Shown: piece by piece, positions 29,450 to 38,391 of the stretch
Position numbering within the stretch: the stretch's first letter is position 1
Layout: each line of letters begins with the position of its first letter
Source of the DNA: Microcaldota archaeon
GTDB taxonomy: Archaea; Micrarchaeota; Micrarchaeia; Anstonellales; Anstonellaceae
NCBI GenBank assembly: GCA_018304295.1
Contig: JAGVWK010000045.1
Span: 1 to 41,503, forward strand
Direction of reading: 5' to 3'
DNA length: 41,503 nt
Program-made: the position numbers and the translations under genes
The notes under the pieces: model-generated
What the model saw: only the letters and a program-made list of their open reading frames with translations
The model's database searches: none
What the model was told of the DNA's origin: nothing

Positions 29450-30130
29450 ATGGGATTTTTTAACAGGACTGATCTAATGGTTGAGAAGACCGGAGCAGGC
29501 ATGGTGAGGGGTGGGATCGTGGAAGCCATGCTCAATAGCGACATGGAAGCGGCAAAAAAGCGGGTTGAAGAGGCAACTACGGAGCAGTTAGTTGAGCTTA
29601 GGAGCGACCCTAACATAATGAAAACTGTCAGGGAACAACTTTTGATGCGCATAGAAGGAAAAGACTTAAGTGATAAGGCGCAGATGGTAACTGATAGCCA
29701 GCTGGCCGAGCTTATGGGAGATAAGCCTGACCTGCGCACGCCTGCCATAACGGAAATGCTAAAAAGGGCTGAGGCTGGGAATGAAGATACAATTGAGATG
29801 TTTAAAACAGCGGTTGATGGGATGGTGCGCAACAAAAGCACAGTAGTTTATGAAATACTGGAAATGGCGGTTGATGCCAACGCCCAAATATGCGGGAGAA
29901 TCGTTGTGAGGCGGCTTGGAGGAAAAACTGAAATGGATAAGTTAGGGGATGCGTTGCGCACGAAGGGACATGAACACTGGGGGGATGTTGTCAAAAGTGC
30001 CGCGGAAAGATTTGGAAAGGGAAAAACCAGTACCGGTACCTTGCGACACTTTTTTAGAGAGCCGCCAAACACAGCCGGGGTAAATGTGGCTTCGGGCGCA
30101 CAGTTGAACGACAAAGTGCAGTGCGTTTAG
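29450..30130 (+). CDS. Protein of unknown function, all-helical
   Basis: 226 residues from the ATG at 29450 (GGGATGAG upstream, 4 bp after the tpiA stop). It is soluble, Met- and Glu-rich, and predicted mostly helical: repeats of 25-30 residues with similar rhythm (MLNSDMEAAKKRVEEATTEQLVELRS; MVTDSQLAELMGDKPDLRT; MLKRAEAGNEDTIEMFKTAVDGM) suggest a helical-repeat fold like HEAT or ARM. There is no catalytic motif. Base use is more A-rich than tpiA. It overlaps thrS by 4 bp at the convergent end. I recognise no family. Confidence 0.7.
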   Translation: MGFFNRTDLMVEKTGAGMVRGGIVEAMLNSDMEAAKKRVEEATTEQLVELRSDPNIMKTVREQLLMRIEGKDLSDKAQMVTDSQLAELMGDKPDLRTPAITEMLKRAEAGNEDTIEMFKTAVDGMVRNKSTVVYEILEMAVDANAQICGRIVVRRLGGKTEMDKLGDALRTKGHEHWGDVVKSAAERFGKGKTSTGTLRHFFREPPNTAGVNVASGAQLNDKVQCV

Positions 30131-32034
30131 CTATCCTTATTTTCTATTTCTTTTTTAAGAAGCGAAATGAAATCCTGCACTAAAACGCCTTCCTTTATTG
30201 TATTGTCGCGCTTGCGCACTGCGAGCTTTCCGCTTTCTTTTTCCTTTTGCCCGATAACAAGCATGTAGGGGGTTTTTGCAAGCTGCGCATTGCGTATTTT
30301 TGCGCCTATTGTGTCCTGCTTTGCGTTCACCTCAACGCGCAGGCCCGCATCGCGGAATTGTTGTGCAAGCGAGTGTGCAAAATCGTTGTGGGAATCTGCG
30401 ATTGGAAGCACTGCGACTTGCATTGGCGAAAGCCACAGCGGGAAAGCGCCGCCATAGTGCTCAGTGAGGACACCTATGAAGCGCTCAAGCGAGCCGAATA
30501 TTGCGCGGTGTATCATTACGCAGTTGTGCTGCTTTCCGTCAGCGCCTTCATAAGTAACGTCAAAGCGCTGGGGCAGCTGGTAGTCAAGCTGTATTGTTGC
30601 AAGCTGCCAGTCCCGCCCTATCGCGTCTTTCACGTCAAAGTCTATTTTGGGGCCGTAGAAGGCGCCCTCCCCTTCCTTTATTATGTAGGGCATGCCGTGT
30701 TTTTTCAGCGAGCCTTCAAGGGAGGCTTCTGCATTGTCCCACATCTCTTTTTCCCCAAGGAACTTCTCAGGGCGGGTGGAGAGCTTTGCCTTGAACTCAA
30801 AGTGGAAAGTATCCTTGAAAACAAAGCGCACAAAATCAAGCAGCGCCGCAACCTCGCTTTCTATCTGCTCGTGCGTGCAGAAAATGTGCGCGTCGTCCTG
30901 CTCAAACTTGCGCACGCGCGTGAGGCCCCCAAGCACGCCTTTTAGCTCATTGCGGTGCAACGGGCAGAAGTCCGCAATGCGTATTGGAAGGTCGCGGTAG
31001 CTGTGCGCGCTGCCCTTGTATATGAGGATGTGGGAGGGGCAGTTCATGGGCTTAAATGAAAACTCCTCCTTATCCACCTCAAGCAGGAACATGTTCTCTC
31101 GGTAGTGCGACCAGTGGCCTGACTGTTCCCAGAGCGCCTTGTTGAAAAGCTGCGGGGTTATCACTTCGCTGTAGCCGCGCTTTACGTATTGTGCGCGCAT
31201 GTATGCAAGAAGCTCGTTGTATATTATTGTGCCGTTGGGCAGGAAAAAAGCGCTGCCGGGGGACCACTCGTGGAACATGAAAAGTGAAAGCTGCGTGCCG
31301 AGCTTGCGGTGGTCCCGCATTTGCGCCTGCGCAAGAACGTGCATGTGCGCATCAAGCTCCTTTTTGGAGGGGAAGGAAATTCCGTATATCCTCTGCAATG
31401 ACTCTTTGGAAGAATCCGCCCGCCAATAGGAGCTGGAAACCTTTGTGAGCGCAAAGCCCTTTATCATGCCGGTTGAGGGAACGTGCGGCCCGCGGCAGAG
31501 GTCAAAGAATTTGCCGCCGTTGTAGTAAACAGTTGCGCTTTCCCCGGGCAGTTCTTCTATGAGCTCCTGCTTGAATTTGTTGTGATGATAAAGTGCAAGC
31601 GCATCCTTTTTGGGAAGCTCTTTTCTTTCAAAGGGCTGGTTTTCGGAAATTATACTGTGCGCCTGCTCCTCTATTTTTTTGAGGTCTTCGGGCGTAAAGG
31701 GGGGGCAGTTGCCAAAATCGTAGTAAAAGCCCTCCTCCACCACGGGCCCTATTGTGGGAAGCGCGCTTGGAAAGAGCGCAAGCACCGCCTGCGCAAGCAC
31801 GTGCGCGCTTGAGTGGCGGAATATTTCAAGCCCATCTTTTGAAGAAAATTTCAGGCCGGAAAAAGTGCAGTCTTTTGTGAGCTTTGTTGAGAGGTCGCAC
31901 TGAGAGCCGTCTATAAGAACGCCCACGCACTCGCGCGCAAGGGATGAGGAGATTTTGGAGAGCACCTCAAACGCGCTGCTGCCTTTTTCAACCAAAAGCT
32001 TTTTTCCATCAGGCAGCGTAAGGGATATTTCCAT
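30127..32034 (-). CDS. thrS: Threonyl-tRNA synthetase, bacterial-type
   Basis: 635 residues, the bacterial arrangement: TGS domain (1-60, LTLPDGKKLLVEKGSSAFEV), the N2 editing domain with HSSAH (about 75) and CRGPH (about 175), both editing His/Cys pairs intact, catalytic class II domain (about 235-530) with zinc ligands in KPMNCPSH and later His residues (motif 2 HRNE), and anticodon-binding domain (about 535-635, VAVLPIADSHNDFA). Most archaea have a different D-Tyr-deacylase-like editing domain. The tRNA-Thr(CGT) gene is 2.3 kb away. A TATA box near 32060 predicts a leaderless message. Confidence 0.97.
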   Translation of the reverse strand: MEISLTLPDGKKLLVEKGSSAFEVLSKISSSLARECVGVLIDGSQCDLSTKLTKDCTFSGLKFSSKDGLEIFRHSSAHVLAQAVLALFPSALPTIGPVVEEGFYYDFGNCPPFTPEDLKKIEEQAHSIISENQPFERKELPKKDALALYHHNKFKQELIEELPGESATVYYNGGKFFDLCRGPHVPSTGMIKGFALTKVSSSYWRADSSKESLQRIYGISFPSKKELDAHMHVLAQAQMRDHRKLGTQLSLFMFHEWSPGSAFFLPNGTIIYNELLAYMRAQYVKRGYSEVITPQLFNKALWEQSGHWSHYRENMFLLEVDKEEFSFKPMNCPSHILIYKGSAHSYRDLPIRIADFCPLHRNELKGVLGGLTRVRKFEQDDAHIFCTHEQIESEVAALLDFVRFVFKDTFHFEFKAKLSTRPEKFLGEKEMWDNAEASLEGSLKKHGMPYIIKEGEGAFYGPKIDFDVKDAIGRDWQLATIQLDYQLPQRFDVTYEGADGKQHNCVMIHRAIFGSLERFIGVLTEHYGGAFPLWLSPMQVAVLPIADSHNDFAHSLAQQFRDAGLRVEVNAKQDTIGAKIRNAQLAKTPYMLVIGQKEKESGKLAVRKRDNTIKEGVLVQDFISLLKKEIENKDS

Positions 32035-32054
32035 ATGGGTAAATCTCTTGGAAA

Positions 32055-32066
32055 ATTAATAAAACC
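32055..32066 (-). promoter_or_regulatory. TATA box for thrS (leaderless)
   Basis: Minus-strand GGTTTTATTAATTT is centred near 32061, 26-27 bases from the thrS ATG at 32034, so initiation falls on the start codon. Confidence 0.5.
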
Positions 32067-32071
32067 TGCCT

Positions 32072-33112
32072 TTAAACAAGCTGCCCTATGAAGCCGCCTA
32101 TGAGTGCCTTAAAGACTACGAACATTGCGCCCGAAGCAAGGGAAAGGGGTATTGCGTATTTGAGCCCGAAAAGCATTTTTCCCTCGCTTATCACCCCTAT
32201 TAGCACGGAAACAAGCACGGATGTTCCTATTATTATCACTATTGACATCTGGGTGATGAAGCCCACGTCTATGCTCAGTTTGGGGACTATGAAGCTGGTT
32301 ACATTCTTCAGGTCGTCGGTGGAGAGGTTTGCCTGTATCTTTGCAAAGGTGCCAAGGAACTCAGTTGAAATCGCAAGAAGCAGCGGCAGCCCCATCACAA
32401 GTATGAACACAAGAAAAATGGAATAGGTTTTCGTTGTGAGCACTATTTCGCGGCGCAGCTCCTCTATTTCGCGTATTTCCCCTGCGCTTGTCTCAAGCAG
32501 CTGCGCAAGCTTGCCGCCGCTTCGCAGCCCGTTCTCAAAAAAGGATATTGTGCGCTGCAAAACAGGGCTGTCTATGCGCCGTGAAAGCTGCCCGAGCGCG
32601 TCCACAAAGGACTCGCTGCCCATTGCACGCGCGGAGATGATGCGTATTTCCTTTTCAAGGGGCCCAAATTCCGGGCGGGCGGATGCCTGAAAAGCGGAAA
32701 AGGGCGTAAGCCCTGCGCGAAGGTTTGCCGCAACCATGAGCAAAAAGTCAGGAAGCACGTCCTCCACCCTTTTTGCGCGGTCGTGTATTATGTAATAGAG
32801 ATGCAGGTACATTATGAATGCGCTTGCAAAAAACATGGTTACGGCAAGCCCTATTGAAAGCGAGAACATCAGTATGAGCGAGGAGGAGGCCATTGCCTGG
32901 TCAAAGGAGCCGAAAACGCCCGCAAAGCGCAGCACGCTTAAGGGAACCAAAAAGCCGATGCCTGCCATGAGGAGCGCAATAAGCACCCTTGAGCCCACCC
33001 ATATTTCACTCGATGTATCAATGCCCGCGTAAAAAAGCAGCTTTGAGATGCGGTCCGCCTGCTGGCGCACTATTGCAAACGAGAATTTCCTCTGCACTAT
33101 TATGCTTGCCAT
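32072..33112 (-). CDS. Type II secretion F-family membrane protein (TadC/FlaJ-like), second of pair
   Basis: 346 residues, T2SSF domain membrane component of an archaeal type IV pilus or Tad-like machine. There are two N-terminal helices near 45-65 and 75-105, a cytoplasmic helical platform (about 110-225: RAKRVEDVLPDFLLMVAANLRAGLTPF is the family signature) and two C-terminal helices near 230-255 and 280-340. It binds the ATPase to drive pilin assembly. The start has GTGAT upstream. It is the last gene of the cluster, 44 bp after the sister gene. Confidence 0.9.
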   Translation of the reverse strand: MASIIVQRKFSFAIVRQQADRISKLLFYAGIDTSSEIWVGSRVLIALLMAGIGFLVPLSVLRFAGVFGSFDQAMASSSLILMFSLSIGLAVTMFFASAFIMYLHLYYIIHDRAKRVEDVLPDFLLMVAANLRAGLTPFSAFQASARPEFGPLEKEIRIISARAMGSESFVDALGQLSRRIDSPVLQRTISFFENGLRSGGKLAQLLETSAGEIREIEELRREIVLTTKTYSIFLVFILVMGLPLLLAISTEFLGTFAKIQANLSTDDLKNVTSFIVPKLSIDVGFITQMSIVIIIGTSVLVSVLIGVISEGKMLFGLKYAIPLSLASGAMFVVFKALIGGFIGQLV

Positions 33113-33156
33113 TTTACATCACGTTTTCATCATGCATTTGTTCATCATGGGTTCCA

Positions 33157-34035
33157 TCACATGTTGGGCCGCTTTGCCTTTACGTATCCGATTATTATTG
33201 ACTGTAGCACAAAGGATGCAAGCACTATTGTGGCAAAAAGCTCGGGAGTTATCCCAAGTATGCCAAAAAGGGAAAAAATCACAAGCACTGTTACGCCTAT
33301 TGTGGGCAGAACTGCGGATATCAGAAGGTATATGAGCACTATGAAATTAAGCTCCGCGTTGTAGCTCTTTATTACGGAAAACTGGTAGTCAACAAGCAAT
33401 GCGACTATCCCGTGCAGCGTTGTTGTGAGGTTTGCGCCCGAGCGCAGCGCGGTTATGAGCTGCCAGCAGGTTTTTTTCAGGAACTTGGACTGCGTGCGAA
33501 GGGAGAGCGCCTCAAGCGCCTTTATCACGGGCATCCCGCCGCGTATGTCATCGCGCACTATGCGAAACTGCGCGCTCACCGGCCCATAATCGGATTCTGC
33601 GATATTTTTGAAGACGTTGTAAAGGGGAATGCCCGAGCTTACCTGCACGAGCATGTCGCGCGCTGCATATGTGAGGTCGCGGTCTATCCTGTCAGACACG
33701 TTTTTTGCAATAAGCTTTGGGTAGCTCAGGTGGAAAAAGAAAAAGAAAAAGAAAACCGGCAGAAAAGATGCAACCGGAAGCAAAAGCTGCAGAGAGGGTT
33801 CCATGTCGCGCATGGAAGTTGCAAAGCGCACAAAAAGCGAAAAGCCCACTGCCCATATAAGCGCGGAGAAAAACGAGGCGGTCGCAAAAGTTTCGTCAGG
33901 TATCTCAATGCTTGCATTGCGCAGGTCGTATTTTAGGTTAGGGTAGATGCCCACGAGCTTTTTCCCAAGCCCGCGAAACTGCAGCAGCAGCGGATTGTGC
34001 GGCGAGGGGGGCACAAGCACCAGTGGGACACCCAC
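33157..34035 (-). CDS. Type II secretion F-family membrane protein (TadB/FlaJ-like), first of pair
   Basis: 292 residues from a GTG at 34033-34035 that has a perfect GGTGAT site and overlaps the ATPase stop by one base. Membrane pairs lie near 55-75/80-100 and 225-250/260-285, with the T2SSF core (DLTYAARDMLVQVSSGIPLYNVFKNIA, and GGMPVIKALEALSLRTQSKF). Two separate half-size F proteins rather than one fused FlaJ recall the TadB/TadC pair of Tad pili. Context with ATPase and pilin-like genes supports an assembly platform. Confidence 0.9.
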   Translation of the reverse strand: MGVPLVLVPPSPHNPLLLQFRGLGKKLVGIYPNLKYDLRNASIEIPDETFATASFFSALIWAVGFSLFVRFATSMRDMEPSLQLLLPVASFLPVFFFFFFFHLSYPKLIAKNVSDRIDRDLTYAARDMLVQVSSGIPLYNVFKNIAESDYGPVSAQFRIVRDDIRGGMPVIKALEALSLRTQSKFLKKTCWQLITALRSGANLTTTLHGIVALLVDYQFSVIKSYNAELNFIVLIYLLISAVLPTIGVTVLVIFSLFGILGITPELFATIVLASFVLQSIIIGYVKAKRPNM

Positions 34036-35664
34036 TAAATCACCTTGGAAGCAGCAAGGCTGCTTTTTGCGATTTCAAGTATTTCATCCGGCTGGCTGTA
34101 ATACATGGACATTATCTTGCCAACGCTGTTTATGTCGTTTAGCTTGTTCTTTACCATCCATTTCAGTATTGCGGCGCGGTTTTTCTGGTCCGCTAGTATT
34201 TCGTCCTTTGTCATTCCCGTGTGAAGGTTAAGCTCCTTTAGGAACTTTGTGGGCTCGCCCACCTTGTCAAATGTATCGTCGCGGGGGCGCCAGCGGTATA
34301 TCACATTCACGCTGAGAGCCTCGTCCTGCGCGCCGGGAAGTATTTCGCATATTTCAAGGGTGCGGCGCAGGTTCTTTCTCCTGTCCCTGTATTGCACAAC
34401 AGCTAGGTGCACAGACTCTATGTCGGTGGGGGGCATGTTCATGGGCGGGGCGGTAAGCCTTCGTATCATCTGCATTGCGGTATCCGCGTGTATTGTGGAA
34501 TATACGGAATGCCCGGTGTGCATTGCCTCAAAAAGCACCTCTGCTTCGCGCTGGGTCCTCATTTCCCCAAGCAGTATGCGGTCGGGCCTCATGCGCAGCG
34601 ACGTAACCATCAAATCAAGCATTGTAACCTCCCCAAGCCCTTCCGCGTTTGCGTTGCGCGTGAGAAGCGGCACCCAGTTCCACTGAAATGAGGGAAGCAT
34701 AAGCTCGCGGGTGTCTTCTATAGTAACAAGGCGCTGGTTGGGCGGTATGAATTGCGATAAAGCTCACTATTGTCCATGGGTTGCGCGCAAAGCGCCTTAT
34801 TGTCATTGTGTTGCCGTGGGAAGAGATTGGGGCAAGCGTCGCGTTTACGCGGTCGCCGGTCTCAAGGCGGGCATCAAGTATGGGCGCAAGAACGGATATC
34901 TGCCTGCCAACCCTGCGCGCAACCTGCGAGGCGTAGTTGAAAATTGCCTCCTCGCCCGGCATGTAAATATTTGTTTTGAGCCAGCCGTATTTGCGGTGGT
35001 ACACGCCTATGGGCTGCGAGCTGTTTATTATTGCGATTTCCTCAAGCTCGTTGTCCATGTTGAGCACGTCAAGTTCGCCAAGCCCGAACATTGAATGCAA
35101 CATGTAGCCGGTGAGCAGCGACGTTGTTTCCACGCCCAAATTGTACTTTTCAAAATAGCCGCGTATGCTCTTTGTGAAATCGGTTTTTATTTTTGCAAGC
35201 TTCTCAACGTCCGACACGTCGCTTTGCTCCGCAGGCACAAGCCGCAGCAGGTCGTCTTTTATCTGGTCAAGGTAGATGCGCGTGGGAAGGGAAAGCTCAA
35301 CCAGTGCAAGCTCGTAGTGCTTTTCCTTTTGCGTGTCGGTTATCTCAACGGTTGCCGGAACGCCGTCCGCATGAAAAGAGTAGGATGCGAGCAGCCTTCC
35401 CTTTTCGCCCCTGCCCTTTTCTTCCCTGCCTTTTTGCACATCATCCAAAGCAACCTCTTGCGGCATTGTCTTGAAGGTAAGGTAGGCTTTTTGCAGCACG
35501 TTCACTGGATAATTTATTACGAGTATCCCGCCTTTTTCAAGGTGCGTTGCAAGCAGCTCAATTGAGGATGCAGGCATGCCAAGCTCCTGCGCCAGCCGTT
35601 CCATTGTAACGGACTTGTACTTTCGCACAAGCGCTACCAGCTTGTCTATTTTTGTTTCAAGCAT
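34035..35664 (-). pseudogene. Type II/IV secretion system ATPase (TadA/PilT/FlaI-like), broken by loss of Walker A
   Basis: Two overlapping frames together make one ATPase. The 5' part (from ATG 35664) has a winged-helix-like start, then PGEEAIFNYASQVARRVGRQ and APILDARLETGDRVN, ending at TIRRFARNPWTIV. The 3' part resumes in another frame with ALSQFIPPNQRLVTIEDTREL (Asp box), RPDRILLGEMR (Walker B) and HTGHSVYSTIHADT (His box). The roughly 40 residues that should lie between, including the GxxGxGKT Walker A, are missing at about 34760-34767, and the frame shifts there. The rest is intact. It may be a true deletion or an assembly error. Neighbouring genes show no damage. Confidence 0.8.
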
Positions 35665-35698
35665 GTATAAGCATCCCCTCTTCCTCATATCCCCTTTT

Positions 35699-35746
35699 CA
35701 AGCATCTTCCCTTCCAAGCATCTTCTCTTTCAAACATCTCCCTTTT
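35699..35746. repeat. Three 16-bp degenerate tandem repeats between ATPase and pilin-like genes
   Basis: Units begin at 35699, 35715 and 35731 with the consensus CAAGCATCTTCTCTTT and one to four differences. It fills half of the 92-bp gap. No ORF or site is apparent. Confidence 0.75.
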
Positions 35747-35756
35747 CATTTATAAA

Positions 35757-36707
35757 TTATGTCTTGCCAGCCGTGAAATTTAGGGCTTTTTTCGTATAGT
35801 TGCCAAGCCCTTGGGAATAGTTTGCCTGCAAGTTCGGGTATGTTGCAACAAATTCGCCGCTTGAGGAATCCTGTTGCAGCGTATAATTCACCCCCCACGT
35901 GCAGGAAAATTGCTGCGAGAGCAAAAGCGAGGAAACAATGCTGTCCTCATCCGAGGTGTCTATTAGGAACTCAAAGGTTTCGTTCAGGAGGGTGTAATCA
36001 ACCGCAAAGGAACGGTAAGTGCCGCTTGAAATTGTGGTGTTTTGCCGCAGGGTGCCTGTCAGGTCGGTATATTCTATTGAAACGTTTATGGTGCCGGCAG
36101 GGTCATAAGGCATCTGGGAGAAGCCTGTGCGGGTGGAGTTGCAGTAATATACGCTCAGGCGCACCGCAGAGAGGCTTGCACCTTGAGCGCGCGAGATTGT
36201 GAGATTTGCAACGTCGTGGGTTTTGTTGGAGGTTGCATCCGTATTGCTTGAGTGCGCGTAAGTTCCGGAAGGGTTGGAAAAAACATACACAGTCCCGTTC
36301 TGCTCAAAAATGCTGCTGCTTATGTTCACGATGGAGTTTGTTTTTTCATAGTATGCGCCTTGCAGGTAATCCCCGTATTGGCCCATTTGCAAAAGGTAGG
36401 AGGGGCTTTGGGGGAATTGTGAGGTGTCGTTTATCAGAATGGAGAGGTGCGTGGAATTGCGCGATGCAAAAATGCGCGTGCCGATTATTGAGGCTATGTC
36501 CTCCTCTATGTCGTCTGCCGCGTAGGAGAGGGACTCTGCGCTTTCAAGGGAAACGTAATCCGTGCGCGACTGGCGCAGGTTTTGGGAAGAGTAGGAGGCA
36601 AGGGATATTATGACGATTGACATTAGCATTACGGAAATCGTGTATGCGTACGCTTTCGTGTGTGCATGCGCTTTCGTGCATGTGCGCGCCTTTTTTGAAT
36701 TTTTCAT
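35757..36707 (-). CDS. Secreted pilin-like protein with N-terminal membrane helix
   Basis: 316 residues from the ATG at 36705-36707, which has GGTGGC in good position; an ATG at 36725 that forms an ATGA with the previous stop is possible. A single hydrophobic helix (TISVMLMSIVIISLASY, about 22-40) is followed by a 270-residue external domain rich in Ser/Thr and sequons (NST, NDT, NGT, NKT, NVS), so N-glycosylation is likely. No prepilin peptidase GQ or GF site is clear before the helix. Two Cys in the external part may pair. It resembles minor pilins or adhesins of archaeal Tad clusters. Confidence 0.75.
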   Translation of the reverse strand: MKNSKKARTCTKAHAHTKAYAYTISVMLMSIVIISLASYSSQNLRQSRTDYVSLESAESLSYAADDIEEDIASIIGTRIFASRNSTHLSILINDTSQFPQSPSYLLQMGQYGDYLQGAYYEKTNSIVNISSSIFEQNGTVYVFSNPSGTYAHSSNTDATSNKTHDVANLTISRAQGASLSAVRLSVYYCNSTRTGFSQMPYDPAGTINVSIEYTDLTGTLRQNTTISSGTYRSFAVDYTLLNETFEFLIDTSDEDSIVSSLLLSQQFSCTWGVNYTLQQDSSSGEFVATYPNLQANYSQGLGNYTKKALNFTAGKT

Positions 36708-36721
36708 AATGCCACCGTTTT

Positions 36722-37204
36722 TCATGCGGGCTGGCCGTACCAGCTTGAAAGCCTTACAAGGTAAAAATCATAGGAGGTGGAGTTGTGCCGCACTATAAAG
36801 GAGCGCCATGCGACCTGATATTCCTCACCCCCAAGCTCGCAGCCTGTTTTATCAACGGAATATATTTCGTTTAGCGAGGAATTCAGAAGCTGCACCTGCA
36901 TGCATATCTGCGGCGGGGTTTGCATTATGAAGTTGCGCAGCGAGGTTGAGGCAATCGGTTCATCCGGGCCCCGCGCCGCGTCTGAGAGGTAGCCGCTCTT
37001 TTCCATGAGCGCAAGCGCGTCAAGGGAAAAAGTGCGCAGCTGCACGAATTGCAGCCCCTCTACGGTGTAGCTTGTCAGCATCTTAAAAACGATAACAAAG
37101 GTGAAGAAAGTAATCATAAGGGCAAGCAGCACGTCTATTGTGAATGCAAAGCCCTTTTTTTCTTTCTTTTTGTTTTTTTCCCTGTTTTTTATTGTGCCAA
37201 ACAT
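36722..37204 (-). CDS. Pilin-like protein with class III signal-type N-terminus
   Basis: 160 residues. A basic leader (REKNKKKEKKG) precedes FAFTIDVLLALMITFFTFVIV, the layout of archaeal type IV prepilins, where cleavage falls after KKG. The external part has a conserved-looking Cys pair (QICMQVQ and DKTGCEL) and sequons. The gene overlaps the next by ATGA. Upstream, the ATG region and its AGTGAAAAA leader are present twice (see 37192 and 37224). Minor pilin is likely. Confidence 0.8.
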   Translation of the reverse strand: MFGTIKNREKNKKKEKKGFAFTIDVLLALMITFFTFVIVFKMLTSYTVEGLQFVQLRTFSLDALALMEKSGYLSDAARGPDEPIASTSLRNFIMQTPPQICMQVQLLNSSLNEIYSVDKTGCELGGEEYQVAWRSFIVRHNSTSYDFYLVRLSSWYGQPA

Positions 37205-37247
37205 TTTTTCACTTTCCCTGTGGTTGTGCCAAACATTTTTTCACTTT
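37192..37247. repeat. Two 24-bp copies, duplicating the start-codon region of the gene at 36722
   Basis: Identical 24-mers at 37192-37215 and 37224-37247 (offset 32 bp). On the minus strand each carries AAAGTGAAAAAATGTTTGGC, that is a GTGA-type ribosome site and the ATGTTTGG start. The upstream copy opens a 15-codon frame (ATG at 37234-37236) that runs through the real start. Confidence 0.85.
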
Positions 37248-37249
37248 AT

Positions 37250-37308
37250 CCTTGCATTCTCAGCTTCCTTGCATTCTCAGCTTCCTTGCATTCTCAGCTT
37301 CCTTGCAT
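37250..37308. repeat. 3.5 copies of a 17-bp tandem repeat
   Basis: Exact units CCTTGCATTCTCAGCTT start at 37250, 37267 and 37284, with a partial fourth ending at the stop of the next gene (TGA 37308-37310). It adjoins the 24-bp duplication in the 103-bp gap between two pilin-like genes. Confidence 0.93.
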
Positions 37309-37862
37309 CAGGAGTATATGTTGCTCCACACTTCTGCCTGCACTATTATTGGCTCGTTATTTAATATTGCAAAGCGCTGCGCAACCTGTATGGGGTGGAT
37401 GCGCGAAGAGTCCGGAGGCTTTATGCCAAACTCGTAAATGTTCGCGCCTGCAAGGTCCTGCACAAAAATGTAAAGCTCGTACCTTCCTGCGCCAAGCCTT
37501 TCCTTTGTGGAGGTGTAGTTGGTTGCGTTGAGCGCAATAAAAGCGTCCACTTTTTCCTGCTGCAGCACGTTGCTTCTCCATGCAAGGCCAAAAGAGGAGG
37601 CATCCGCTGGGTTTGCCATAGCATGCCAGTTTGAGGGCTGCCCCTGCGCAAAAACAAGGGAGTGTGCGACGCTTACCGCAAGTTTTGACATTTCAAGCTC
37701 ATGGGTGTTCAGCACTGAAACTTTCTGCGCCATCTGCCATAGGTAAAATAATATGAAGAAGGCTGCAAGGAAAACCGTAAGGGAGAGCACAAGGTCTATT
37801 GTGAGCACCTGCCCCCTGCTTTTTTTGCCTTTGCTTTTTTTGCTATTGAGAATCGTTGACAT
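37308..37862 (-). CDS. Pilin-like protein with class III signal-type N-terminus
   Basis: 184 residues. KKSKGKKSRG then QVLTIDLVLSLTVFLAAFFILF is a prepilin-type leader with a likely cut after Gly (RG|QVLTID). The rest is external, with sequons (NAT, NYT) and no Cys. The start lies inside the tail of the major-pilin-like gene (20 bp overlap), so they are translated from one mRNA. It resembles minor pilins of Tad/type IV pili. Confidence 0.8.
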   Translation of the reverse strand: MSTILNSKKSKGKKSRGQVLTIDLVLSLTVFLAAFFILFYLWQMAQKVSVLNTHELEMSKLAVSVAHSLVFAQGQPSNWHAMANPADASSFGLAWRSNVLQQEKVDAFIALNATNYTSTKERLGAGRYELYIFVQDLAGANIYEFGIKPPDSSRIHPIQVAQRFAILNNEPIIVQAEVWSNIYS

Positions 37863-38268
37863 AAATCCAGCCGTCCCTGTTGGTTATATTTATCCATTTG
37901 TTTATGGATACCGTGCCTGCAATTGTGCGGTTTGTTATTGCGCCTGTTGACCAGTAGCTTGTGTTGTAGGAAACCGCAATAGTCCTGCCGGAAATGTTTA
38001 TGGAGAAGGAAGGCTGCCCGTAGTTGTATATGAGCAGCTGCGTGCCCTCGCCAGCCGCGTATGCGTATCCTATTGCAAGCGCAAGCTTGGAGGAAACGCG
38101 CGACGCATCCGACTGCAGCTTGAGCCTGCCTGCGGCAGAGTCCATTTCAGAGTGCACCACAAGCATTATGAGCACAATTGTGAGCACGCCTGCTATCAAA
38201 AGCAGGTATTCCACCACTGCCTGCCCCTTGGAGGATTTTGTAATTTGCAAATGAGTGTTGGGATGCAT
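37843..38268 (-). CDS. Archaeal type IV pilin (class III signal peptide)
   Basis: 141 residues from the ATG at 38266-38268; ATG codons at 38277 and 38292 and a TTG at 38307 are also in frame and the leader length is uncertain. The prepilin motif SSKG|QAVVEYLLLIAGVLTIVL is textbook: basic leader, Gly cleavage, Glu at +5 and a hydrophobic helix. The external part has about six sequons (NIS, NTS, NRT, NIT, NDS). It is the most pilin-like of four candidate pilins and the first gene of the operon. Confidence 0.88.
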   Translation of the reverse strand: MHPNTHLQITKSSKGQAVVEYLLLIAGVLTIVLIMLVVHSEMDSAAGRLKLQSDASRVSSKLALAIGYAYAAGEGTQLLIYNYGQPSFSINISGRTIAVSYNTSYWSTGAITNRTIAGTVSINKWINITNRDGWIYVNDSQ

Positions 38269-38391
38269 GGGGACCATCTGCCAAGGGCGCATTGGCGGTT
38301 GCGCCAATCACATTCTTAAGCCACGAATTTTAAGCTATCGGAAGCGCAAGCCGGAAGCGCAAGCCGCACCTGAAGTGCAAATGATGCAAAC

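Noticed and set aside
34035-35664. Two separate genes, an N-terminal and a C-terminal ATPase-like protein
   Set aside because: They overlap in different frames, the second lacks a ribosome site at the join and together they lack only the Walker A part; a deletion/frameshift explains this better.
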